The translations under genes and the position numbers were made by a program. Source: Thioalkalivibrio sp. ALE14 (GTDB taxonomy: Bacteria > Pseudomonadota > Gammaproteobacteria > Ectothiorhodospirales > Ectothiorhodospiraceae). From it: a stretch of 64,000 nt of DNA. The number at the start of each line of letters is the position of its first letter. The first letter of the stretch is position 1. Shown piece by piece: positions 19,032 to 27,700 of the stretch. The notes under the pieces are model-generated. The model was not told the DNA's origin. It did not search any database and worked only from the letters and a program-made list of their open reading frames with translations. The DNA lies in the NCBI RefSeq assembly GCF_000376845.1, contig NZ_AQXY01000030.1, positions 296,555 to 360,554 on the forward strand, given 5' to 3'.

Positions 19032-19057
19032 CGATTGATCAACAGAATGATCAATCG
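19032..19057 (+). promoter_or_regulatory. Palindromic operator candidate
   Basis: CGATTGATCA (19032-19041) and TGATCAATCG (19048-19057) form a perfect 10-bp inverted repeat with a 6-base spacer, just downstream of the -10 box. A dimeric repressor bound here would block transcription; the small HTH protein is the obvious candidate. Confidence 0.6.
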
Positions 19058-19086
19058 CAAACCCAAAAGCACAGGAAGGTGCCAAG

Positions 19087-19320
19087 ATGAGCAAAACCTA
19101 TCTGACGACGCGGCAGCTGGCAAGGCGGATCGGATATGAGCCCCGAACCATTCGCGAGCGGTTGAAGGACTCCGTCCTGATTGAGGGCCGCCACTACTTC
19201 CGCCCCTTCGGCGGTCGCAAAATTCTCTACATCTGGGAGCACGTCGAAGAGGACATGCTCGACGCGGCCTTCGACACCGCGGCCATCCCGATGGCTTCGG
19301 GAGGGTATTGCCATGGCTAG
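19087..19320 (+). CDS. Excisionase-like / AlpA-like DNA-binding protein
   Basis: A 77-aa protein with a winged-helix, MerR/AlpA-type motif: LTTRQLARRIGYEPRTIRER, followed by a basic/aromatic wing (GRHYFRPFGGRKILY). Such small proteins next to a tyrosine integrase act as recombination directionality factors or as activators of integrase. It overlaps the integrase start by 8 bases and would be translated before it from the same message. Family assignment is clear; excisionase activity is inferred from position. Confidence 0.78.
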   Translation: MSKTYLTTRQLARRIGYEPRTIRERLKDSVLIEGRHYFRPFGGRKILYIWEHVEEDMLDAAFDTAAIPMASGGYCHG

Positions 19321-20506
19321 CATCAACTGCAAGAACGGAAGGCTTTACGTGGACTTCCGTTGGCAGGGGCGGCGCCGACGTGAATACACCGCCCTTGAAG
19401 ACACGGAGCCCAACCGTAAGCGGCTCGGGAAGCTCGCCAAGAGCATCGAGCGGGACATCAATGCAGGCCGCTTTGATTATGCGAAGTACTTTCCCGAGAG
19501 CGCTTCCCGCCACGGGAATCCCCAGCGGACCAGCATCCCTGCCCGGCAATCTGTTGCCACGGGGTATCCCTCGCCCGTTGATACCCCGTCCCTGAAGCGC
19601 TTCTATGTCCAGTGGAGCGAAGAGATGGCGCCTACATGGCGGCAAACGTACAGGGAGAGTGTCACCACGGTGTTCGAGACGCACGTCTTCCCGTTTTTCG
19701 GAGGAGATAGAGGGGTCGGCGACATCAGGAAGGAAGACATTCACGCATTCCGGGCCCATCTCGCCAAAGGTAGCCCCGTGCGCAAGCGTGAGCTCTCGCC
19801 TTCCACCATCAACAGGACACTCAAAATCCTGCGGATGATGTTCGATGAGGCCGCCGACCGCTTCCAGTTTAGGTCACCGTTCGTGGGCGTGAAACTCCTC
19901 AAGGAGCGCAAGACCCAGGTCGATCCGTTCAGCCTGGACGAGGTGAGTCTGATCCTGAAGCATGTGCGGGCCGACTTCCGCAACTACTTCACCGTGCGTT
20001 TCTTCACCGGACTGCGCTCCGGTGAAGCCCACGGGCTCAAGTGGAAGCACGTCGACTTTCCCCGCAGCCAGATCCTGGTTCGCGAGACCTACGTGGATGG
20101 TCGGACCGAGTACACCAAGAACGATGGGTCCCAGCGCGAGGTGGATATGTCGCGACGGGTTCGCGAAGCATTGCTCGATCAGCGCAAGGCGACGGGGCAG
20201 GGCGCCTACGTCTTCACCAATGCCGCAGGTCAACCGATCGATAACCGAAACCTGACCAAGCGTATCTGGTCCCCGCTGCTGCGTTACCTCGATATTCCCT
20301 ACAGGCGCCCCTACACCATGCGTCATACCGCCGCGACCTTGTGGCTGGCGGCCGGCGAGTCACCGGAATGGATTGCCCGCCAGCTGGGACACACCTCCAC
20401 GGAGATGCTCTTCAAGACGTACTCGCGGTACATCCCGAATGCCACGCGACAGGATGGCTCGGCGTTCGAGAACCTGATCGACGAACGCTTCGGGGGTGAG
20501 TCGTGA
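19313..20506 (+). CDS. int: Tyrosine-type site-specific integrase
   Basis: Catalyses integration and excision of the element at the tRNA site. The 397-aa protein has an arm-binding N-terminal domain, a core-binding domain (KRFYVQWSEEMAP region) and a catalytic domain with Arg in TGLRSGEAHGLKW, MRHTAATL (His-x-x-Arg context), LGHTSTEMLFKTY (His and helix) and the nucleophile in YSRYIP. An in-frame start at 19181 lies inside the xis-like gene; ATG 19313 gives the usual N-terminus. Its stop overlaps the next gene (GTGA). Confidence 0.93.
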   Translation: MASINCKNGRLYVDFRWQGRRRREYTALEDTEPNRKRLGKLAKSIERDINAGRFDYAKYFPESASRHGNPQRTSIPARQSVATGYPSPVDTPSLKRFYVQWSEEMAPTWRQTYRESVTTVFETHVFPFFGGDRGVGDIRKEDIHAFRAHLAKGSPVRKRELSPSTINRTLKILRMMFDEAADRFQFRSPFVGVKLLKERKTQVDPFSLDEVSLILKHVRADFRNYFTVRFFTGLRSGEAHGLKWKHVDFPRSQILVRETYVDGRTEYTKNDGSQREVDMSRRVREALLDQRKATGQGAYVFTNAAGQPIDNRNLTKRIWSPLLRYLDIPYRRPYTMRHTAATLWLAAGESPEWIARQLGHTSTEMLFKTYSRYIPNATRQDGSAFENLIDERFGGES

Positions 20507-21384
20507 AGATCTCGGATTGGGAAAGCGGGCACGCCCGGCCCGCACAAGCAACGGCCGATGTTCGGACTTTCGGCATCTACCGGGTCCGGGACTATTTCGT
20601 GCGCGGTGGCGTGGGGCACCTCGTTCTGCACTGCGCGGGGCAACGGTGGCAGGTTGCGGTGAGCAATCCAACATCCGTGACCGGCGTCCGAAGCGGCTCA
20701 GTCGTGGAGGTCCAGTTCTCCAGCGTTGCAGGAGCCCAGCCGAGTATCTGCTTTATTCGCGTTCTGGAGCCGGGTGAGTACTGGCCCAGTCAGGTGATGC
20801 CGACCTCATGGTGTGTTGACGGCGCCGACCCGGAACGGCTGCGTCTGCTGATCGAGCGGCTGCGCACGGCACCTTTCCGACACTTAATGGAGGGCGTCGT
20901 GGACGACCTGGTGCTGCTTAAGCGCTTCTTCCAGGTTAAGGCGAGCTACAAGCATCACCACTCCGTCGCGGGTGGACTGCTTCGCCATTCGCTCGAATGC
21001 GCAGAGATTACGGAGCAGGCCGTTCAGACTGCGCCACAGTCGTGCAATACGGCCATCGACGACAATCTTCGCGACGCCCTGGTCCTTGCAGCCTTGTTCC
21101 ACGATTTCGGCAAGACCCTCAGCCATTCGGCTGACTCGGCCTGGTTGCTCCGGAAAACCGATCATCGACACCTGTCTCTGGTGGCTCTCGCAGGGCACCT
21201 CCCGCGTTTGTTCCAGCTGTCTGCGCCGGGGCACGCACTCTTCGTGCATTTGCTGATACAGGATGCCCTTGGCAAGGGGTATGCCTCGCCACTTCCCATG
21301 GTCGACGCGGTCCGTATGGCGGATCGCTTGAGCACAGGCCTTTGGATGCGTGCGCAGTCGGCGGGTAGCAGGCTCACTGAGTGA
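20503..21384 (+). CDS. OB-fold plus HD-domain protein (TraI_2/YhaM-like)
   Basis: A 293-aa protein starting with GTG on the integrase stop. Residues about 20-90 look like an OB-fold (alternating strands around YRVRDYFVR), and residues 130-270 form an HD phosphohydrolase domain with KHHHSVAGGLLRHSLE and LFHDFGKT supplying metal ligands. This order resembles exoribonuclease YhaM and the HD part of TraI_2 relaxase-like proteins of ICEs. Being coupled to the integrase it may help the element's transfer or stability, but no conjugation genes are present. Function uncertain. Confidence 0.7.
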   Translation: MKISDWESGHARPAQATADVRTFGIYRVRDYFVRGGVGHLVLHCAGQRWQVAVSNPTSVTGVRSGSVVEVQFSSVAGAQPSICFIRVLEPGEYWPSQVMPTSWCVDGADPERLRLLIERLRTAPFRHLMEGVVDDLVLLKRFFQVKASYKHHHSVAGGLLRHSLECAEITEQAVQTAPQSCNTAIDDNLRDALVLAALFHDFGKTLSHSADSAWLLRKTDHRHLSLVALAGHLPRLFQLSAPGHALFVHLLIQDALGKGYASPLPMVDAVRMADRLSTGLWMRAQSAGSRLTE

Positions 21385-21402
21385 GCTACCCCATACGTTA
21401 AT

Positions 21403-21430
21403 GTCGCGACTCTGTTTGCGATATCGCGAC
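21403..21430 (+). promoter_or_regulatory. TCGCGAC direct repeat in the gap before the defence genes
   Basis: TCGCGAC occurs at 21404-21410 and 21424-21430 (20 bases apart), with GTCGCGA at 21403-21409 making a 7-bp inverted repeat. Possible operator in the 380-base gap; nothing coding is convincing there. Confidence 0.3.
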
Positions 21431-21503
21431 CCGCCAAGCAGGATGGTTCTGGCTGATGGACAGGGAATTGCGAGACCCCATCTTCTCGCCGAGATATCGG
21501 ACC

Positions 21504-21530
21504 GAGAAGTCCCTTCAGCGGGGACTTCTC
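21504..21530 (+). terminator. Hairpin in the 21,385-21,764 gap
   Basis: GAGAAGTCCC (21504-21513) and GGGACTTCTC (21521-21530) form a perfect 10-bp stem with a 7-base loop, 120 bases after the HD gene. No T run. It would separate the integration module from the defence cluster. Confidence 0.5.
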
Positions 21531-21764
21531 AGTGGATCTGCCCGTACTCGTGGTGATGGGCTGTCCTCTTCGGGTCTCCTTGTTTGGTGCGGGCTCAAAT
21601 TTCGATCTCTTTCGTTACCGAGGTCGGAGTTCAGGGCAAGGAGGGCTGAGCGCCGGCGGCGTCGTCTGGTCAAGTGCTGGATGTGAGGTCCCTTGGGGGG
21701 TGTGCGCTTGGCTAGACTAGACCGTCTTTAGTTCTTACAAACCGGGCACAAAGGGAAAGACTTG

Positions 21765-24716
21765 ATGACAGCCGTTTTTACTCCTGGCATGCGCGTCGTG
21801 TGTCGCGATGCTGAGTGGCTCGTCTCGCGAGTGGATGCTGCGGGTAGTTATCAGCACCAGATCGTCTTCTGCACCGGGGTCGATGATCTCAACCGCGGGC
21901 ATGAGGCCGCTTTCCTCACCCAGCTGGATCAGATCAAAGAGGTTAATCCCCGCGAGACAGCGCTGGTGCGCGATGAATCCAACGGCTATTCGCGCTCGAA
22001 GCTGTTCCTGGAAGCGCAACTGCGCCAGATGCCGCTGACCGACCCGGCCCCCAACTTCGAGGACATGGGTGCGTTCACGCCCATGGACTATCAGAAGGAG
22101 GTGGTGCACCGAGCCCTTCACCAGCTCCGGCCGCGCTTGCTGCTGGCCGATCAGGTGGGGTTGGGTAAGACGATCGAAGTCGGCATGATCTTGAGCGAGC
22201 TGATCCGACGAGGGCAGGGCAACCGCATCTTGGTGTTGGCCAAGAAGTCGATGCTCTCCCAGTTCCAGGCCGAGCTGTGGAACCGCTTCGCGCTGCCGCT
22301 GGTGCGTATGGATTCCGACGCGCTCTCCCGGCTGCAGCTCAAGATCCCAGCCTCGAAGAACCCTTTCGAGGTCTACCAGCGCATCATCATCTCCATCGAT
22401 ACCCTCAAGGATATCGGCCGCTACGCCCATTTCCTGGAGAACACCCGCTGGGACGTGGTGGTGATCGACGAGGCGCATAATGTCTCCGGCGGAAGCAACC
22501 CGGAGCGCCACCTCAGCTACCGCCTGGCACGGCGCCTGTCGCGGCGCACCAACAGCATGCTGCTGACCACCGCCACCCCCCACAACGGACGACGCGAGAC
22601 CTTTGGTCGCCTGATAAGCCTGCTCGACCCCTCCGCGGTACCGGACCCCAATCTGCAGGCGTACGAAGCCAAGGACATCGCTCCTTTCTTCCTGATGCGC
22701 TTCAAAGAGGACGTGAAGGCCGAGGCCGGTAGCAACTTCTCCGAACGAAAGGTGGTACCGCTCGAGGAGACCACGGCTCACGCTAGCGAGGCAGAGGAGG
22801 GGATCTACCATCAGCTGGCTCACATACGCCAGCGGGTCCTAGATAAGGAGATCGAGAGCCAGGCCATTGTTAGTTGGGGTATGTACAAGGCATTCCTCTC
22901 AAGCCCCGAGGCTTGTCGATCTACCGCTAATAAACGCCTCGCACAGATCAAGCGCCAGGATCCTGGTTCGCCCGAGGTCGAGGAGCTCGCATTACTGACG
23001 CGTCAGCTGGAGCAACTGACCATCAATGGAAGTGCTCGCTTCAAGACGCTGCTTCGTGCGCTGGAGGTTATGGGCTGGGATGGTGGCGCAAACAGCCCGC
23101 GGCTACTGATGTTCACCGAGAGCCGTGTGACACAGCAGGCTCTGGCGCCCGCGCTGGCTCGCCACTTCAAACTGAAGTTCTCTGACAAGGAGCAGGACCA
23201 GGCTGGACAGGCCATCGCCGCCATTCATGGTGGCATGTCCGACAGTGCGCTGGCGGCATCGGTGGAGTCCTTTGGCACTGGTCGTAGCGATGTTCGCCTG
23301 CTTTTGGCGACCGATGTCGCCTCGGAAGGTGTCAATCTTCACCACCAGTGCCACCACGTCATTCACTATGACTTGCCTTGGTCGATCATCACCCTGATTC
23401 AGCGCAACGGCCGTATCGACCGGTTCGGCCAGAAGCAATCGCCCATCATCCGCTATTTGATGGTGGAAACCCGCGAGGGTTTGTTGAAAGGCGACAGTGA
23501 GATATTCGAACGTCTGGTTGGCAAGGTCGAGGAGATCAACCGCTCCACCCGCACTGGTGAGAGTGTGCTCAAGCTCTACGACGCCACCAAGGAAACCGAG
23601 TGTGTGGGCGAAGGGCTTGTGCGTGATCGCAGCGGATTGAAGGCGCGCATCGAGTCGACCCGCGATGGTGAATCCGGCGAGCTGGAGTCACTGTTACATG
23701 ATGCAAGCCACTTCGATCTCGACTTACTGCTCGGTGACAGCGAAGCCGACGGATCGGCAGAGCAGGAGTCGAACGGTTTGCAGGACAACTCCCGTATCCG
23801 CTTGCTCGGGAATGCCGAGTTCTTGGAACAGGGCTACCGTGCCTTGCAGGCCCAAAATCGTGACTGGCCAGGCCTGGATAAGACCACCGAACAGCTGATC
23901 TTCACTCCACCCAAAGAGGTGGCCCGCCGCCTGGGCGCCCCCTGGGTGGACTGTGAGATGGTCTACGGGGCGTCGGCGATGCCCGAGGAGGCCTGGCCGG
24001 CGGAACAGCAACTCTTCTTCACCGAGAGCCCCAAGCGCGCCAACGCGGCCATCCAGGCCGCCCTTGCCCAGAAGGGACAATGGTCTCGTGAACTGTTGCT
24101 AACCGAGCAGCACCCAGTGATGAAGTGGCTATCCGAGCGGCTGATGATGCTCCAGGATCGTGGCGAAGCACCCTTGATCAGCTCCCCCTGGCTGGAGCCC
24201 GGAGAATTACTCTTCTGCTTCATTGGACAGGTCAGCTCTCGGGCCGGCACACCGCTGATCGTCGATCCCCATGTCGTTTCCTTCCGCAAGGGCGGAAAGT
24301 TTCGTATTCGACCACTGAAAGAAGCGCTGACCGAAGTCAGGTTTGATCAGTTGACCAACACTGGTAAGCAGGGCGGGCTGCCCGAACATCTGATGAAAGG
24401 CCTTCTGGGCTCGGCGGTGGACCAGAGTCTCTATCACCTCAAACAGCTCAAGGACAAGCGACGCGCCGAGATCTGGCCGCGGGTGGAGCAGGAGACCAGG
24501 CGACTGGACGACTGGTTTTTCCGCTGGGCGTCGCGCATCGACAAACAGCTGGCTGGGCTGCCGGCGGAAGGCAAACGCGCCACCCAGTTGCGCAACAAGC
24601 GCGAAGAGATGGAGAAGTACCTGGAAGACCGGAAAGAGCACTGGATGTGGTCTCATTTCCGGGCAACGGAAGAGCCCACCACCCGGCTGGTGATGGTAGT
24701 GGAAGGAGCGAGTTAA
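21765..24716 (+). CDS. SNF2-family helicase (DrmD-like)
   Basis: A 983-aa double-stranded DNA translocase. Walker A LADQVGLGKTIEVG is near residue 130, DEAH in VVVIDEAHNVSGG near 235, TATPHNGRRE as motif III, and the C-terminal lobe has LLATDVASEGVNLHHQ with QRNGRIDRFGQ as motif VI. This layout is that of SNF2-like DrmD proteins of class 1 DISARM. A TTG at 21762 precedes the ATG at 21765, which has an aaaggg ribosome site. The stop overlaps the methyltransferase start by one base (TAATG). In DISARM such helicases, with a methyltransferase, act against incoming DNA; here this is inference by family. Confidence 0.85.
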   Translation: MTAVFTPGMRVVCRDAEWLVSRVDAAGSYQHQIVFCTGVDDLNRGHEAAFLTQLDQIKEVNPRETALVRDESNGYSRSKLFLEAQLRQMPLTDPAPNFEDMGAFTPMDYQKEVVHRALHQLRPRLLLADQVGLGKTIEVGMILSELIRRGQGNRILVLAKKSMLSQFQAELWNRFALPLVRMDSDALSRLQLKIPASKNPFEVYQRIIISIDTLKDIGRYAHFLENTRWDVVVIDEAHNVSGGSNPERHLSYRLARRLSRRTNSMLLTTATPHNGRRETFGRLISLLDPSAVPDPNLQAYEAKDIAPFFLMRFKEDVKAEAGSNFSERKVVPLEETTAHASEAEEGIYHQLAHIRQRVLDKEIESQAIVSWGMYKAFLSSPEACRSTANKRLAQIKRQDPGSPEVEELALLTRQLEQLTINGSARFKTLLRALEVMGWDGGANSPRLLMFTESRVTQQALAPALARHFKLKFSDKEQDQAGQAIAAIHGGMSDSALAASVESFGTGRSDVRLLLATDVASEGVNLHHQCHHVIHYDLPWSIITLIQRNGRIDRFGQKQSPIIRYLMVETREGLLKGDSEIFERLVGKVEEINRSTRTGESVLKLYDATKETECVGEGLVRDRSGLKARIESTRDGESGELESLLHDASHFDLDLLLGDSEADGSAEQESNGLQDNSRIRLLGNAEFLEQGYRALQAQNRDWPGLDKTTEQLIFTPPKEVARRLGAPWVDCEMVYGASAMPEEAWPAEQQLFFTESPKRANAAIQAALAQKGQWSRELLLTEQHPVMKWLSERLMMLQDRGEAPLISSPWLEPGELLFCFIGQVSSRAGTPLIVDPHVVSFRKGGKFRIRPLKEALTEVRFDQLTNTGKQGGLPEHLMKGLLGSAVDQSLYHLKQLKDKRRAEIWPRVEQETRRLDDWFFRWASRIDKQLAGLPAEGKRATQLRNKREEMEKYLEDRKEHWMWSHFRATEEPTTRLVMVVEGAS

Positions 24717-27700
24717 TGGCGCTGGATACCGCAATCAAGAACGTTGGTGACTACTACGCCGCCCACTACCTCGCCGACAAAAACGGTTTTGCCAAGGATA
24801 TCCGCGACCAGGCCAAGGTCTGGAAGGAGCAGGGCAGCCAGTCCGCTCCTCGCCGCTTGGCGGCCCTGGGTGACAGCTATTTCAAGGCCAAGACGGCGGC
24901 ACTCGATTTCTCAGAACCCGATCTGCGAAGTCGGGCTGGTATCAAGGAGCTGGATGCCTGGCACCCCGCGCTGCTCGACGCCCTGGGGTATCGGCCCGAG
25001 CCCTTCGCCCTGGAGCTGGACACCGAAAAGAAGCAGCTGCCGGCCCTCTTGCGGCTGAACCGCCACAATCGGCCTTGGCTGGTCATCCTGCAGGCGCCGT
25101 TCTGCTTGGCCGGCGGCGACAGCGACGAGGAGCCGTTGGAGCAGCCGGTGCAGCCCTCAAGCCATTTCGTCGAGGGGCTCCCTACCCTGCAGGAGAGCTG
25201 GGAGAAGGCCATTGCCATTCTATTTAAGCAGGAGGACGCTCCGCGCTGGGTGATGTTGCTGGCGGGTGCTCGGGTCTACCTGTTCGATGCCCAAACCTAC
25301 GCTCAGGGCCGTTACCTTTGGATTGACCTGGAGGAGGCCTACGGCCGCCGCCAGGCAGAGACCTTCCAGGCGATTTGTGCTTTGCTCTCCGTTGATGCGC
25401 TGGCGCCTGAGGGGGAAACCGATGAGGTGCTGCATGAGCGCCTGCGCGAAGGCAGCCTGAAGAGCACCCATGGCGTATCGGAGAAGCTGCAGGGCGCGGT
25501 GCGCGACGCCATCCAGGACATCGCCAACGGCTGGGTGGAAGCGCGGCGCCAGCGCAACCTTGGCTATCGCCAGCTTGGCGAGCGGGAGGAGCCGCTGCCC
25601 GATGGCAGCCGGGAGATCACCGCCGAGCAGCTGCGTCATGATGCGCTGATTTACGTTTATCGCCTGCTGTTCTGCTTCTACGCCGAGGCCCGGGGTGGCG
25701 AGCTAGGCATCTTGCCGATCAACGATAACGTTTATCGCCTGGGCTACAGCCTGGAGGCCCTGCGCGACTTGGTGGATGCCAACGAGCCCGGTACTAGCAC
25801 CGAGCACGGAACGTATATCGCCGAGCACCTCGAAAGGCTCTTCCACCTGATCTACGAGGGCTTTGACCCGTCTCGGCACGGTCTGGAGCAGGAAGAAGAC
25901 ACCACGGGGCCCGACTTCGGCGGCTTGCCCAGACAGGAGAGCCTGTTCGGGAGTCCCGGGGGGGAGCAGCTGAGGTTCGACGACGCCGTACCCCGTAAGA
26001 GCGGAAACCGTCAGGGCTACACTCCCGGCAAGCTGTTCGAGATCCAGCCGCTCACCGCTACCCTGTTCGATCCCGCCGTCACGCCGCTTCTCAGCCGCGT
26101 GAAGCTGCCCAACCGGGTCCTTCATGGGGTGATTCGCTGCCTAAGCGTGGGTACCTCCCACCAGAGCCGGCGCATCGGGCGCATCAACTACGCCGAGCTT
26201 GGCATCGTGCAGCTCGGCTCGGTCTACGAGGGGCTGCTCTCCTACAAGGGGTTCTTCGCCATCGAAGATCTGATCCAGGTGCACCAGCAGGTCAAGCAGG
26301 GCAAGACAATAAAGCCCATGTATGACGATGCCGTGGATCCCAAGCAGCCCACCTGGTTCGTTCCCGCCACCCGCCTGGAGGAGTTCAAGCACGGCGAGGT
26401 GGTGCTGGAACACCGTACCGAGAAACCGCGGATCTACCGCACCGGCGAGTTTATTCTCCACCTTAACGGGGTCGACCGGGTCAACAGCGCTTCCTACTAC
26501 ACGCCGGAGGTGCTGACCCGCACCCTGGTGGAGGAGGCCCTCAAGGAGCGCCTCAAGGATTTCACGCCCGAACAGGCCGACGAGGTGCTGTCGCTCAATA
26601 TCTGCGAGCCGGCCATGGGCTCCGCGGCGTTCCTGGTAGAGGCCATCGACCAGTTGGCCCACCGCTACCTGGAGCTCAAGCAGCAGCAGCTCGGCCAGAA
26701 CATCGATCCCAGCGACTACGAGGACGAGCTACGGCGGGTGCGCCACTACATCGCCGTGCACAATGTCTATGGGGTCGACCTCAACCCAGTGGCGGTGGAG
26801 CTGGGGGCGCTCTCGCTGTGGCTGGCGACCATTCACCGCCTGATGGAGCACCCGGGCAGTGAAGACACGCCTCCTGCCCACCGGCCGGCCGCCACGCCTT
26901 GGTTCGGCCTGCGCCTGCGCGCTGGCAATAGCCTGATCGGTGCGCGGCGCAGCGTATGGAGCAAGGGCCAGCTGGGGGCCGGCAAGCACTACGGCAACAA
27001 TGCCCAGGTGCCCCGCCAGCTCAAGCCCGGCGAGGCGCGAAAGCCCGGTGAGATCTACCACTTCCTGGTGTGGGACGAAGACATGGCCCCCGCCGCCACC
27101 GACGCGCTGATGAGGCAGCACTGGCCGGCGCAGTGCGAGCAGATCAAGCAGTGGCGCAACCAGCAGGTGAAGCAGAAATTCTCGCCCGAGGAGCTGGCAC
27201 GCCTTGAGGCGCTGAGCGAGCGCATTGACGCGCTATGGGCCGACTACGCCGCCGAGCGCCACCAGGCGCTGGCCCACTCCGCCTGCACCGCCAGCGTCTG
27301 GCCCACCCCGCAGAACGACGTCGAAGCCCTGCGGCCCGGCCCCAGCCTGCGCCACCAGGAGCGCTTGAAGGTGAAGCTGGAGGCCGAGTCCGGCGCCTTC
27401 CAGCGCCTGCGTCTGCTGATGGATAGCTGGTGCAGCTTCTACTTCTGGCCGCTTGAGCAGGCCGAGACGCTGCCCAGCCGCGAGGCCTGGCTGGCTGCCG
27501 CCGAGGTGCTGCTGGGCATCGGCACCGATGACCTGGCCACCCGCGCCATGCTGGATAGCCAGCTCGGCGAGGATATCGACCTGGAGGCGCTGTTCAAGGC
27601 CAGCCAGGCTCGGCTGCCCGACGCCGCCCATCTTAGCGACCTGGTGCCATGGTTCGGCGTCGGCCGCGCCACCGCCGCCGAACAGCACTACCACCACTGG

